A stretch of 64,000 nt of DNA from Hyphomicrobiales bacterium (GTDB lineage: Bacteria > Pseudomonadota > Alphaproteobacteria > Rhizobiales > Xanthobacteraceae). The translations under genes and the position numbers were made by a program. Shown piece by piece: positions 19,273 through 27,780 of this stretch; the stretch's first letter is position 1, and the number at the start of each line of letters is the position of its first letter. The stretch covers positions 112,690-176,689 of the forward strand of contig PNAI01000018.1 in assembly GCA_003169835.1 (NCBI GenBank), in the 5' to 3' direction. The notes under the pieces were generated by a model, which had not been told where the DNA came from, made no database searches, and was given only the letters and a program-made list of their open reading frames with translations.

Positions 19273-19278
19273 TATAAT
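19273..19278 (+). promoter_or_regulatory. Possible -10 element upstream of the glycine-zipper gene
   Basis: TATAAT occurs 66 bp before the ATG at 19345 in an AT-rich 195-bp gap after gmhA. A matching -35 at normal spacing is poor (TTCGGT), so this is a weak candidate, offered only because the local base composition differs sharply from the surrounding coding DNA. Confidence 0.25.
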
Positions 19279-19344
19279 TGCAACCTTTTCTCCAAAATTC
19301 TATTGTATCAGGATGAAATATCGAATTTCACGAGGAGACCAATC

Positions 19345-19665
19345 ATGATTCGCAATATCACAGCTGCGAGCCTGCTGGCGCTCGCAACGGCACTCCCATT
19401 GGCACTTCCAGTGCAACACGCGAACGCCCAGGACGCTCTCGGCGGCGCGATCATCGGCGGCGTGATCGGGGCCGGCATCGGTGGTGCTGCGACTGGCAGG
19501 GCCGGCGGCGCCATCGCCGGCGGCGTCATCGGGGCGGTGCTTGGTGCCTCGATTGCCGATCAGATGCAGCCACGCCAACGCGGCTACTACTATTATCAAG
19601 ACGATTGCTGGCGCCGGCGCGGTGACGGCAGCTACCAGCGGACCTATCGCCGCTATTGCGGCTGA
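19345..19665 (+). CDS. Small secreted/outer-membrane glycine-zipper protein
   Basis: 106 residues with GAGGAG upstream of the ATG. A signal peptide (about residues 1-29, ending AQHANAQ-like: LPVQHANAQ) is followed by a glycine-zipper segment rich in GG-x3-G repeats (GGAIIGGVIGAGIGG, residues 33-47, and a second block to about 70). A basic, tyrosine-rich tail ends RRYCG. Glycine-zipper proteins of this size insert in or associate with the envelope; no enzymatic role is implied. It is monocistronic, closed by the strong terminator at 19711. Confidence 0.75.
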   Translation: MIRNITAASLLALATALPLALPVQHANAQDALGGAIIGGVIGAGIGGAATGRAGGAIAGGVIGAVLGASIADQMQPRQRGYYYYQDDCWRRRGDGSYQRTYRRYCG

Positions 19666-19710
19666 TCCGTTTCTCATTTGTAGTGCCGTCATCGGGCGTA
19701 GAACGAACGA

Positions 19711-19743
19711 AACACCCCCTCGATCGAGGGGGTGTTTTTTTAG
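19711..19743 (+). terminator. Rho-independent terminator
   Basis: AACACCCCCTCGA / TCGAGGGGGTGTT (19711-19736) is a perfect 26-bp palindrome with a very GC-rich stem, followed by a run of T residues to 19741. It lies 45 bp after the glycine-zipper gene and just before the 3' end of the convergent waaC; the T tract serves only the plus strand. Confidence 0.9.
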
Positions 19744-19748
19744 TTTGC

Positions 19749-20714
19749 TCATGGCGACGTGCGCGGCCGCTCCACGATTGCCGTAACCGCAGCAGCGACC
19801 GCTTCGACCGGCACTGGATTATTGCGGCCTTCAAGCACCTTGATCGGTCCGCCTCCAATCGGCCCGGTCAGCGCCGGCTCACTGCCCGCGAAAATTGCAA
19901 CCAGCGGCACGCCGAACGCTGCGGCCAGATGCAACAAGCCGGTATCGACGCCCGCAACAAAAGATGCGCCGGCAATCAGTCGCGCGATGGCGTCGATCGG
20001 CTGCCATTCGGGTACGCGCGCGCGCGCGATGCCTGATGCGATCCGCGCGCCGCGCGCACGCTCAGCCGCGGTCCCATAAGGCAGCACGAGATCGATGCTT
20101 CGCCCAAAGTGCGCTGCAAGCGCGCGCCAGTTTGCTTCCGGCCATTCCTTCTCTGCACGTGCGGTCGCGTGCAGCAAAATGCCGTACGGTGAATCGCCCG
20201 CCGATCTAAACTGCCTGCGATCAAGTCCATAGTCGGGCGCCCCTACACAGCTGTACCCAAGCGCAAGAGCGCAGAGCGAACGGTTACGTGCGATCGCGTG
20301 CTGCTCACGCGCGACGTTATGCTGCACGTTGTAGAACCTCGCTGCCGGACGCTCCTTGATGCTGTCCGCATCGTAACCGTGCGATCGTCCGCGTGCATAG
20401 CGCGCAATCAACGCCGTGCGAACGAGGCCCTGCGTGTCGATGATTTCGTCGTAGGAGTTTGCGCGCACGGCTTGCTTGAAGCTTTGCATCTCACGCCAGG
20501 TTTTGGGACGGAGCAACGCGCGGCGCCACCGGCGCAAGGCTCCGGTAATCACCGTGTCGATCGCCGGATGCAAGCGCACCAGCGGCGCGAACGCCTCCTC
20601 GACCAACCAGGTCAATCGCGCATCGGGCCGGCGCAGTCGTGCTTCCGTCACCGCCGGCATGTGATGGATCACGTCGCCAAGCGAGGAAGTCTTGATGAAT
20701 AGGATTTCCGCCAT
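19749..20714 (-). CDS. waaC: Lipopolysaccharide heptosyltransferase I
   Basis: 321 residues. The start MAEILFIKTSSLGDVIHHMP and DARLTWLVEEAFAPLVRLHP are diagnostic of WaaC, and AGVDTGLLHLAAAFGVPLVA is the GT9 donor-binding loop. It adds the first heptose to Kdo2-lipid A. The gene stands alone on the minus strand, convergent with the glycine-zipper gene and divergent from msbA. Length and motifs are normal. WaaC, WaaF and a third GT9 (9209) make up the GT9 set of this locus. Confidence 0.92.
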   Translation of the reverse strand: MAEILFIKTSSLGDVIHHMPAVTEARLRRPDARLTWLVEEAFAPLVRLHPAIDTVITGALRRWRRALLRPKTWREMQSFKQAVRANSYDEIIDTQGLVRTALIARYARGRSHGYDADSIKERPAARFYNVQHNVAREQHAIARNRSLCALALGYSCVGAPDYGLDRRQFRSAGDSPYGILLHATARAEKEWPEANWRALAAHFGRSIDLVLPYGTAAERARGARIASGIARARVPEWQPIDAIARLIAGASFVAGVDTGLLHLAAAFGVPLVAIFAGSEPALTGPIGGGPIKVLEGRNNPVPVEAVAAAVTAIVERPRTSP

Positions 20715-20945
20715 TGTATTTCGGCAACCTAGATTACTTCAAATTCATCGACACGGACGGTCGGCGTTGATATACGCGTCATTTGGCATTCCCACCACCG
20801 GAAGTGCCGTTCGTTGGTTGACCGGCGCGGGTATTTTGACTTGAATAACTCCGAGGCGGCGACACGGGAATCATGGGGTTTTGGCCGATTGCAATCGTTA
20901 ACGACCCCCGGCTGCAACGGTAGCTAAACGTCCAGGCCAAAGCGA
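20715..20945. promoter_or_regulatory. Divergent waaC-msbA intergenic region
   Basis: 231 bp between outward-facing genes. No convincing operator or promoter pair was identified; several short open frames exist but none has a ribosome site or recognisable product. Confidence 0.3.
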
Positions 20946-22748
20946 ATGTCCGGATCGAAAAAGAATTTGTTCGCCGATGCCAACGCAATGGCCTTGGTCC
21001 GTCGGCTCATGGTGGAGCAGGCGGCAAGCCAGTGGCCACGGTATTTGTATGCCTTCACCTTCATGTTGATGACCGCGGGCGCGACCGCGTATGGCGCTTA
21101 CCTCATCCGCGATGTCATTAATTCCGCCTACGTCGACCATAACCTGCAAGGCATCATCTTCTACGGCTTCGTCACCGCTGTAATCTTCATGGTCAAGGCG
21201 ATATCCTCCTATCTCGGTTCGGTACAAACCGCGCGCATCGGGAATCGCATCATCGCCGAAAACCAGCGGCGGATGTTTCGGCGCATCATCCGCCAAAACC
21301 TAGGCTTCTTCGCTGAACGGCATTCCAGCGATTTCCTCGCGCGCGTAACCACGGGCGCGAATGCGGCAAGCCAAGTGCTCAACCTGATTTTTTCCGCGCT
21401 CGGCCGCGATCTGTTCTTGCTGATCGGCCTCATCGCGGTGATGTTTTGGCAAGACCCGATAATGTCGCTGTTCAGTTTCGTTGTCGTGCCGCCGGCATTC
21501 GTCATTCTGCGCAAGATGATCCGCCGCATCTACAGCATTGCAAAAAACCAATTCACCGGCGGCACGCGCATCCTCGAAACCATGCAGGAGACGGTACAGG
21601 GTATCCGTATCGTCAAGGCGTTTACGCTGGAGAATGTCATGCGTGAGCGGCTCGAGGCCGATGTTGCCGCCCTCGAGCTGGAATCGAACAAATGGGCGCG
21701 CGTCGCCAATCGCGCGAGCCCCGTGATGGAGGCACTCGGCGGCTTCGCCATCGCAGGCGCCTTGATTTACGGCGGCTACCGCGTGCTCGAAACCGGCGCA
21801 ACGCCCGGTCAGTTTTTCTCCTTCCTCGCCGCATTCATGCTCGCCTACGAACCGGCCAAGCGCCTCGCGCGCCTCAACATCGACCTCAACACCGGCCTCG
21901 TCGGGGTTCGCATCCTGTTCGACATCATCGACACCCCGCCGACCGAGCCGCGTGAAGACGGTCGCCCGCCGCTCGTGCTTACAACCGCCCGGGTGGAGTT
22001 TGCCGACGTTCACTTCGCCTACCGCCCCAACGAGCCGGTGATACGAGGCTTAAGCTTCGTCGCCGAGCCGGGGAAAGTCACCGCGCTGGTCGGCCCCTCG
22101 GGCGGCGGCAAATCCACCGTGCTCAACCTCATCATGCGCTTCTACGAGATCGGCAGCGGCTCGATCGCCATCGACGGACAAAATATCTCGGCGGTCGCGC
22201 GCAATTCGCTGCGCCAGCAGATCGCCTACGTCGGCCAGGACGTATTTCTGTTCCACGGCTCGATCCGCGACAACATCGCACTCGGCAAACCGGGCGCGAC
22301 CGAAGCTGAAATCATCGCGGCCGCCAAGGCAGCCCACGCCCACGAGTTCATCACCGCGATTTCAACCGGCTACGACGCAGCCGTTGGCGAGCGCGGCGCG
22401 CAGCTTTCGGGCGGCGAGCGCCAGCGCATTGCCATCGCCCGCGCGCTGATCAGGAATGCGCCGATCATCTTGCTCGATGAGGCAACCGCTTCGCTCGATT
22501 CCGAATCCGAGCGTCTCGTACAGGATGCCATCGCACACCTCTGCCAGGGCCGCACCACCATCGTCATCGCGCACCGGCTCCATACGATCACGCATTCCGA
22601 CCGCATATTGGTGATCGAGAACGGCGCGATCGCCGAGGCCGGCCGGCACGACGACCTGATGCGCAAGAGCGGGCGTTACGCAGCCTTCTATGGGCTCCAA
22701 TTCAAGCAACAGGAACCAAGCGACGTAGCACTTGCTCCATCCAAATGA
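20946..22748 (+). CDS. msbA: MsbA-type lipid A flippase, ABC transporter permease/ATPase fusion
   Basis: 600 residues: six transmembrane helices (about residues 30-310) fused to an ABC ATPase domain. Walker A GPSGGGKST near residue 384, Q-loop YVGQDVFLF, signature LSGGERQRIAIARAL, Walker B IILLDEATASLDSESE and the switch IAHRLHT are all intact. Half-transporters of this type dimerise to flip core-lipid A across the inner membrane, which fits the LPS locus. Other multidrug-type lipid exporters share the fold, so the substrate rests on context. Confidence 0.87.
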   Translation: MSGSKKNLFADANAMALVRRLMVEQAASQWPRYLYAFTFMLMTAGATAYGAYLIRDVINSAYVDHNLQGIIFYGFVTAVIFMVKAISSYLGSVQTARIGNRIIAENQRRMFRRIIRQNLGFFAERHSSDFLARVTTGANAASQVLNLIFSALGRDLFLLIGLIAVMFWQDPIMSLFSFVVVPPAFVILRKMIRRIYSIAKNQFTGGTRILETMQETVQGIRIVKAFTLENVMRERLEADVAALELESNKWARVANRASPVMEALGGFAIAGALIYGGYRVLETGATPGQFFSFLAAFMLAYEPAKRLARLNIDLNTGLVGVRILFDIIDTPPTEPREDGRPPLVLTTARVEFADVHFAYRPNEPVIRGLSFVAEPGKVTALVGPSGGGKSTVLNLIMRFYEIGSGSIAIDGQNISAVARNSLRQQIAYVGQDVFLFHGSIRDNIALGKPGATEAEIIAAAKAAHAHEFITAISTGYDAAVGERGAQLSGGERQRIAIARALIRNAPIILLDEATASLDSESERLVQDAIAHLCQGRTTIVIAHRLHTITHSDRILVIENGAIAEAGRHDDLMRKSGRYAAFYGLQFKQQEPSDVALAPSK

Positions 22749-22853
22749 ACTGACGGCCGACGCCGGCCGCTCTCCTTGCGCTTGACCATGTTCGTCCATG
22801 TGCTATGCGACAGCACACGACCGAAATCCCCTCCAACAACACGCAGCAAAAAC

Positions 22854-23558
22854 ATGTCCGACAGACGCTACGTTATTCCTCAGCCGCCCCAGGCCGCACT
22901 TGCGATCGCCGGCTCCTCCGAACTGTTCCCCGTACGCCGCATCTGGTGCGTCGGGAGAAACTACGAAGAACACATCAAGGAAATGGGCCACGATGTTCGT
23001 GACCCGCCTTTTTTCTTTTCAAAGCCTGCGGATGCCATCGTACCGGACGGCGGCACGTCACCCTATCCCTCACTCACCAAGGACATGCATCACGAGGTCG
23101 AACTCGTCGTCGCGCTCAAAAGCGGCGGCCGCAACATTCCGGTTGCCAAGGCGCTGGATTGCGTATGGGGTTATGGCGTTGGCATCGATCTCACGCGCCG
23201 CGATCTGCAGATCGCGTCCCGCGATATGAAACGTCCCTGGGAAGTCGGCAAGGCGTTTGACGCGTCCGCCCCCTGCGGCCCGCTGCAACCGGCGAGCAAG
23301 ACCGGGCATCCGAAAAAGGGCCGGATCGCGCTCAAGTGCAACGGTAAGGTCCGTCAAGATGGCGATCTCACTCAGATGATCTGGAACGTGCCGGAAATTA
23401 TCAACAAGTTGTCCGAAATGGTCGCACTCGAAGCCGGCGACATCATCCTGACCGGCACACCCTCGGGCGTCGCGGCCACCGTCGCGGGCGACAAGCTGGA
23501 ATGCGAAGTCGAAGGCGTAGGCTCGCTCACCGTTACGATTGGCCAGCCGGCGAAGTAA
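22854..23558 (+). CDS. Fumarylacetoacetate hydrolase family protein
   Basis: 234 residues from ATG 22854, the residue at which homologues begin; the frame stays open to 22776. IWCVGRNYEEHIKEMG is the family lid motif. Metal ligands are visible in MHHEVELVVAL and GYGVGIDLTRRD, and the end carries ILTGTPSGVAATVAGD. Members cleave or decarboxylate 2,4-diketo acids: fumarylpyruvate hydrolase, FAHD1-type oxaloacetate decarboxylase, or homoprotocatechuate-pathway enzymes. The convergent GST supports a maleylpyruvate/fumarylpyruvate branch, but this is inference. Confidence 0.85.
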   Translation: MSDRRYVIPQPPQAALAIAGSSELFPVRRIWCVGRNYEEHIKEMGHDVRDPPFFFSKPADAIVPDGGTSPYPSLTKDMHHEVELVVALKSGGRNIPVAKALDCVWGYGVGIDLTRRDLQIASRDMKRPWEVGKAFDASAPCGPLQPASKTGHPKKGRIALKCNGKVRQDGDLTQMIWNVPEIINKLSEMVALEAGDIILTGTPSGVAATVAGDKLECEVEGVGSLTVTIGQPAK

Positions 23559-23567
23559 GAATTAAAT

Positions 23568-23621
23568 CGCCGTCGTCCCGCAAATTCGGCGCTGCGCGCC
23601 GCACATTTCAGGACGACGGCG
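23568..23621. terminator. Inverted repeat between convergent genes
   Basis: Arms CGCCGTCGTCC (23568-23578) and GGACGACGGCG (23611-23621) are perfect complements around a 32-nt loop that contains its own GC-rich hairpin (GGCGCTGCGCGCC). It sits between the stops of the fumarylacetoacetase-family and GST genes, so a bidirectional terminator is plausible although there is no T tract. Confidence 0.5.
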
Positions 23622-23628
23622 TTAGCCC

Positions 23629-24237
23629 TTACTGAATCAGCCCTTCCGCCTTCATCGTTTCCTGCACTTTTGGCCGCGCTGCGACGCGATCCATGAACGC
23701 AGTCACGTTCGGCCACGGAGCGAGATCGAGCTGGATGCGCTGCGACCAGCGCAGCACGGTGAAGAGATAAGCGTCGGCGACGGTGAACTTGTCACCCATC
23801 AGATATTGCTTGCCCGCGAGTTGCTTATTGACCCACTCCAAGCGCTTGCCGAGGTTTTCCTTCGACAGCGCCTTGTAGGCATCCGGCGTGGTCGGCCGGA
23901 AAATCGGCGCATAGACCTTGTGCAATTCGGACGCGACGAAATTGAGCCACTCCTGCACGCGCACCCGCTGCATCGTGCCGGCCGGCGGCACCAGTCCCGC
24001 GTCGGGCTTCTGATCGGCGAGATATTGCACGATCACCGCACCTTCGGTGAGGCGCTCGCCATTGTCGAGCTCAAGCACCGGAACCTGGCCCTTGCCGTTG
24101 ACCGACCAGTAGTCGACGCCTGACTTGGTCTTCTTTTCCTGATTGTTGACTTGTTCAAGATCGAATTTTAGTCCGGCTTCGCGCAGCACGATATGCGGCG
24201 AAAGCGAACACGAGCCGGGCGAAAAATAGAGCTTCAT
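23629..24237 (-). CDS. Glutathione S-transferase
   Basis: 202 residues from ATG 24237, which has GGAGGA upstream. It begins MKLYFSPGSCSLSPHIVLRE, the N-terminal motif of bacterial beta-class GSTs (catalytic Ser/Cys region CS). GQVPVLELDNGERLTEGAVI gives the cis-proline and the glutathione-gamma-glutamyl contacts, and the all-helical C-terminal half has GDKFTVADAYLF. Cytosolic. Some GSTs of this class isomerise maleylpyruvate, which would suit the neighbouring fumarylacetoacetase-family gene; detoxification is the alternative. Confidence 0.88.
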   Translation of the reverse strand: MKLYFSPGSCSLSPHIVLREAGLKFDLEQVNNQEKKTKSGVDYWSVNGKGQVPVLELDNGERLTEGAVIVQYLADQKPDAGLVPPAGTMQRVRVQEWLNFVASELHKVYAPIFRPTTPDAYKALSKENLGKRLEWVNKQLAGKQYLMGDKFTVADAYLFTVLRWSQRIQLDLAPWPNVTAFMDRVAARPKVQETMKAEGLIQ

Positions 24238-24350
24238 TGCCGAAAATCCTCCAAATGATACGGATGACAAGCGCCCCGGAACCGAAGAGCACAAGGGTTC
24301 TTATAGAGACAAGTGGCGCGCAGAGTCACGTGAGCATTTCACGCCGGCGC

Positions 24351-25646
24351 TCACCCCCCGAATAGCTGCTCGACCGCCGCTGCAATGCTAAAAAGCTTCC
24401 GGTCACAGCCGTTGCACGCCACCAGCATCATGCCCACCGGAAGAGTAGCGCTAGGAATGGGCAGCGAGATCGCGCACAGGTCGAAGAAATTGACCAGCGC
24501 GGGATTGCGCAGCAGCAGCATATTTTTGTGCGAGAAGGTTTCCGCCGTAGCCACCTCCGGCATTTTTGGCGCGCAGATTGCCGTGGTTGGCATCACTAGC
24601 GCATCGAGACGCGCTATTCGCTCATCCATCGCCCGCACCAGCCGCCCGCGCTCAGCGATCATCTCGGCATAAACCGCCGGCGTGATGGTGCTGCCGCGCT
24701 CGATACGCATGCGTACATTCGGATCGATGTCCTGCCCGCGCGATTTGAGCCGCTCCCGATGAATGGCGTAAGCCTCCGCCGGCGAGAAGCCGCCCTTGGC
24801 ATTGATCGCCATCATGTCGTCGAGCAGCGAAATCTTCTCATCCGAAAACCTCGCGCCCGCGCGTTCGAGCCGCCCCAGGGCGCCGGCGACCGCAGCTTCA
24901 ACATCGTTGTCGAGGCTTTCGAACGGCAACCCGCGCAGAATGCCGATGCGAAGGCCTTTGGCCGGTGCTGGCTCGATTTCCCGCCATCCCTCACCCGCCA
25001 TCACCGCGTCGGCGCGCGCGCAATCCACGACCGTACGCGCCATCGGTCCGATCGAATCGAGCGTGCTGGAGAGTGGAAACGCGCCGTCGGTCGGCACGCG
25101 CTGTTTGCTCGGCTTCCATCCAATGAGGCCGCACAGCGCAGCCGGAATGCGGGTCGAGCCGCCGGTATCTGAGCCGATCGCGATATTGCACATGCGATCG
25201 ATCACCGCGACCGCTCCGCCCGAGGTTGAGCCGCCAGGAATCCGGCTGCGGTCTTTAGGATTGCCGGGTGTGCCGAAATGCGGATTGAGCCCCACGCCGG
25301 AAAACGCGAATTCTGTCATGTTGGTCTTGGCTACGATCACGCAGCCGGCCGCGCGCAGACGCGCCACCACCGGCGCATCGGCCGCAGCCACTTTGCCCTC
25401 CGCCAGCAATACTTTTGAGCCCGCGCGCGTTACCTCACCCGCAACGTCAAAAAGATCCTTGATGGTGACGATGGCGCCGTCGAGCGGACTGAGCGGCATT
25501 CCAGATTGCGCCCGCGCATCGGCGGCGTCGGCCGCGGTGCGCGCCGCTTGTGCATACACCGTGAGGCAAGCGCGCGACCCCTCGCCGTTCGGATCGGCAA
25601 TGCGGGAGAGCGCAAATTCGAGGCGATCGCGGGCAGAGTTCGGCAT
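24351..25646 (-). CDS. Amidase, amidase-signature family
   Basis: 431 residues with the complete Ser-cisSer-Lys triad: Lys63 in IVTIKDLFD, the cis-Ser in GGSTSGG (about residue 142) and the nucleophile in GSDTGGSTR (about 164). It hydrolyses a carboxamide to acid and ammonia. The sequence is shorter than GatA (about 480 residues), and no gatB or gatC is near, so a catabolic amidase is more likely than the tRNA amidotransferase subunit. It follows the TRAP receptor gene on the same strand, separated by a terminator. Confidence 0.85.
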   Translation of the reverse strand: MPNSARDRLEFALSRIADPNGEGSRACLTVYAQAARTAADAADARAQSGMPLSPLDGAIVTIKDLFDVAGEVTRAGSKVLLAEGKVAAADAPVVARLRAAGCVIVAKTNMTEFAFSGVGLNPHFGTPGNPKDRSRIPGGSTSGGAVAVIDRMCNIAIGSDTGGSTRIPAALCGLIGWKPSKQRVPTDGAFPLSSTLDSIGPMARTVVDCARADAVMAGEGWREIEPAPAKGLRIGILRGLPFESLDNDVEAAVAGALGRLERAGARFSDEKISLLDDMMAINAKGGFSPAEAYAIHRERLKSRGQDIDPNVRMRIERGSTITPAVYAEMIAERGRLVRAMDERIARLDALVMPTTAICAPKMPEVATAETFSHKNMLLLRNPALVNFFDLCAISLPIPSATLPVGMMLVACNGCDRKLFSIAAAVEQLFGG

Positions 25647-25654
25647 GGTCCCTG

Positions 25655-25690
25655 AAAAAACGAACGAGGCGGCTTTTTACAGCCGCCTCG
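25655..25690 (-). terminator. Rho-independent terminator for the TRAP receptor gene
   Basis: On the minus strand, CGAGGCGGCT (25690-25681) pairs perfectly with AGCCGCCTCG (25674-25665) around a six-base loop. TTCG and then TTTTTT (25660-25655) follow. It lies 28 bp after the stop of the DctP-like gene and directly before the amidase start, so the amidase is probably transcribed separately or by read-through. Confidence 0.8.
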
Positions 25691-25717
25691 CCCTTCCAAT
25701 CAATGTCGTCGCAACGG

Positions 25718-26719
25718 TCAGTTCGTGGTGGGCTTGATCGCCTTTTCGAACTCGTCGATGAGCGCTTTTCCAACTCGCGCTTCTGCATCCTTGAAGACCG
25801 GCGACATAGCCTGCTTCCAGGCCGCCTTCTGCGCGTCGGTGAGCGTGATGAACTCCGTCTTGCCCGACTTCTTCATGTCGGCGAGTGCCTCGGCGTTTTC
25901 CTTCTCCGAAATTTCGTTGGAGTACTTAGTCGCTTCCGCCATCGCCTTCTCAAGACCCGCGCGCACGTCGGCCGGCAGTCCATCCCAGAATTTCTTGTTC
26001 ACGACCACGACGTATCCGATGTAACCGTGATCGGACAGCGTCGTGAACTTCTGCACTTCGTGCATTTTCTGGGTGTACATGTTTGACGGCGTGTTCTCCT
26101 GGCCATCGACGACTCCGGTCTGCAGCGCCTGATAGACTTCAGAGAACGCCATGACTTGCGGGATGACGCCGAGCGAGCGCATCTGCATCTCCAGCACCTT
26201 AGAGGATTGGATGCGGAACTTGAGGCCTTTGAAGTCGGCAACTTCGCGCAGCGGCTTGTTGGCGCTCATCAGCTTAAAGCCGTTGTCCCAGTACGCGAGC
26301 CCGACCATGCCCTGCGGCTCAAGCAGCTTGAGCAACCGCGCGCCCAGCGGACCATCGGTCACGCGCCGCAACGCCGCCTTGTCCGGCAGCACGAACGGCA
26401 GATCGAACACTTCGAATTCCTTAATCCCGATCGGACCGAATTTCGAGTTCGACGGCGCCAGCATCTGCACGGCGCCGAGCTGCAGCGCCTCCAGTTCTTC
26501 CTTGTCCTTGTAGAGCGAGGAGTTCGGATAGATTTCGATCTTTACGTTGCCGTTGGTGTATTTCTCGCCCAATTCTTGGAACTTGACTGCGCCCTTGCCC
26601 TTTGGCGTGTCGGGCGCCACCACGTGGCTGAACTTGAGCACGATCGGGGCCTGGGCCTGCGCGGGACCGGCGAGCACCAGCGCAAGAGCGGCTGCCGCGG
26701 CAATTGTGTAGGTTTTCAT
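25718..26719 (-). CDS. TRAP transporter solute-binding protein, DctP family
   Basis: 333 residues from ATG 26719, preceded by GGAGGA. A signal peptide with cleavage after AQA (about residue 23) is followed by VLKFSHVVAPDTPKGKGAV, the DctP-family opening. FKGLKFRIQSSKVLEMQMRS carries the conserved arginine that binds a carboxylate ligand, and VVDGQENTPSNMY is the family motif. It is a periplasmic receptor for an organic acid. Neither membrane subunit (DctQ, DctM) is found here, so it must work with components encoded elsewhere. Divergent from the enoyl-CoA hydratase gene. Confidence 0.9.
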   Translation of the reverse strand: MKTYTIAAAAALALVLAGPAQAQAPIVLKFSHVVAPDTPKGKGAVKFQELGEKYTNGNVKIEIYPNSSLYKDKEELEALQLGAVQMLAPSNSKFGPIGIKEFEVFDLPFVLPDKAALRRVTDGPLGARLLKLLEPQGMVGLAYWDNGFKLMSANKPLREVADFKGLKFRIQSSKVLEMQMRSLGVIPQVMAFSEVYQALQTGVVDGQENTPSNMYTQKMHEVQKFTTLSDHGYIGYVVVVNKKFWDGLPADVRAGLEKAMAEATKYSNEISEKENAEALADMKKSGKTEFITLTDAQKAAWKQAMSPVFKDAEARVGKALIDEFEKAIKPTTN

Positions 26720-26950
26720 TGGGGTATCCTCCAAAATAGGTATTCCTAGATACTGACTTTTTCCCGGGTGGCCAAGCCGCAAAAGCATGCACAAGAGCTG
26801 TGGCAGATTAGCGCAACGACTAACTGGCCAATGTGCCAACCCAATAACCTTGTCCTGCAACATGACCTTGCGCTGCAATAAGTCCTAGCCCCATCACTTT
26901 GCCGTGTGAACGCCAGAGTCATTACCAAGAAAACCATGAGGAGAAGCACG
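26720..26950. promoter_or_regulatory. Divergent control region with an 18-bp-period direct repeat
   Basis: 231 bp between the TRAP receptor and enoyl-CoA hydratase genes. Two near-identical 14-mers, ACCTTGTCCTGCAA (26847-26860) and ACCTTGCGCTGCAA (26865-26878), lie 18 bp apart, roughly two helical turns, as expected for a regulator binding twice on one face. No regulator gene is adjacent. Confidence 0.4.
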
Positions 26951-27742
26951 ATGGACGAATCCCCGGTCTTGGTGGAGCGGCGCGCGGGCTACCATATACT
27001 CACGCTCAACCGGCCGCAGCGCCTCAATGCTTTTAACGAGCCGATGCATTTTGCGCTGGCCGCAGCGATTGCCGACGCCGAGCAAGACGAATCCTGCCGC
27101 GCTTTGCTTCTGACCGGTGCCGGCCGCGCATTTTGCACCGGCCAGGATCTCAACGATCGCCTTGCCAATCCTGGCGAGCAGATCGTGCTCGGCGGCACGC
27201 TCGAACAGCACTATAACCCGCTCATCCGCAAACTGCGCGCGCTGCGCTTCCCCGTTATCGCAGCCGTCAATGGTGCTGCGGCCGGTGCCGGCTGCAACGT
27301 CGCGCTCGCTTGCGACATCGTACTCGCCGCCCGCTCAGCGAACTTCGTGCAGGCTTTCGCGCGCATCGGACTCGTTCCCGACTCTGGCGGCACGTGGCTG
27401 CTTCCGCGCCTTGTCGGCCAAGCTCGCGCACGTGGGCTTGCGCTCCTAGCCGAGCCGCTATCGGCGGAAAAGGCCGAGGCCTGGGGCCTGATCTGGCGGG
27501 CGGTGGATGATGACGCGTTGATGGCGGAAGCCGAAAAACTCTGCGCGCATTTCGCGTCCGCCCCGACCGTCGGCCTCGGCCTGATCAAGCGCGCGCTCGA
27601 CGCCGCCGAGGACAATGATCTTTCGACCCAGCTCGACCTTGAGCGCGACCTGCAACGCGAAGCAGGCTTATCGCCCGACTATCAGGAAGGCCTGCGCGCC
27701 TTTTTCGAGAAGCGCAAACCGGTGTTCACCGGCCGGCGCTAG
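26951..27742 (+). CDS. Enoyl-CoA hydratase/isomerase family protein (PaaG-like)
   Basis: 263 residues from ATG 26951, chosen because GGAG lies just upstream. The crotonase motifs are HILTLNRPQRLNAFNEPMH, the oxyanion-hole segments TGAGRAFCTGQDLNDR and AVNGAAAGAGCNVALACD, and GLVPDSGGTWLLPRLVG. The Asp in PDSGG and the length fit PaaG (1,2-epoxyphenylacetyl-CoA isomerase), but no other paa gene is present, so a general acyl-CoA hydratase/isomerase is equally possible. It is followed after 38 bp by a dehydrogenase gene on the same strand. Confidence 0.85.
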   Translation: MDESPVLVERRAGYHILTLNRPQRLNAFNEPMHFALAAAIADAEQDESCRALLLTGAGRAFCTGQDLNDRLANPGEQIVLGGTLEQHYNPLIRKLRALRFPVIAAVNGAAAGAGCNVALACDIVLAARSANFVQAFARIGLVPDSGGTWLLPRLVGQARARGLALLAEPLSAEKAEAWGLIWRAVDDDALMAEAEKLCAHFASAPTVGLGLIKRALDAAEDNDLSTQLDLERDLQREAGLSPDYQEGLRAFFEKRKPVFTGRR

Positions 27743-27780
27743 AGTATTATTGTTTGAGGAACGACCAAGGAACGACACCC

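Noticed and set aside
20729..20917. Small minus-strand gene between waaC and msbA
   Set aside because: No ribosome site, no motif, and it fills the likely divergent promoter region.
24351..25646. GatA, the glutamyl-tRNA amidotransferase subunit
   Set aside because: Too short, no gatB or gatC nearby, and catabolic neighbours.
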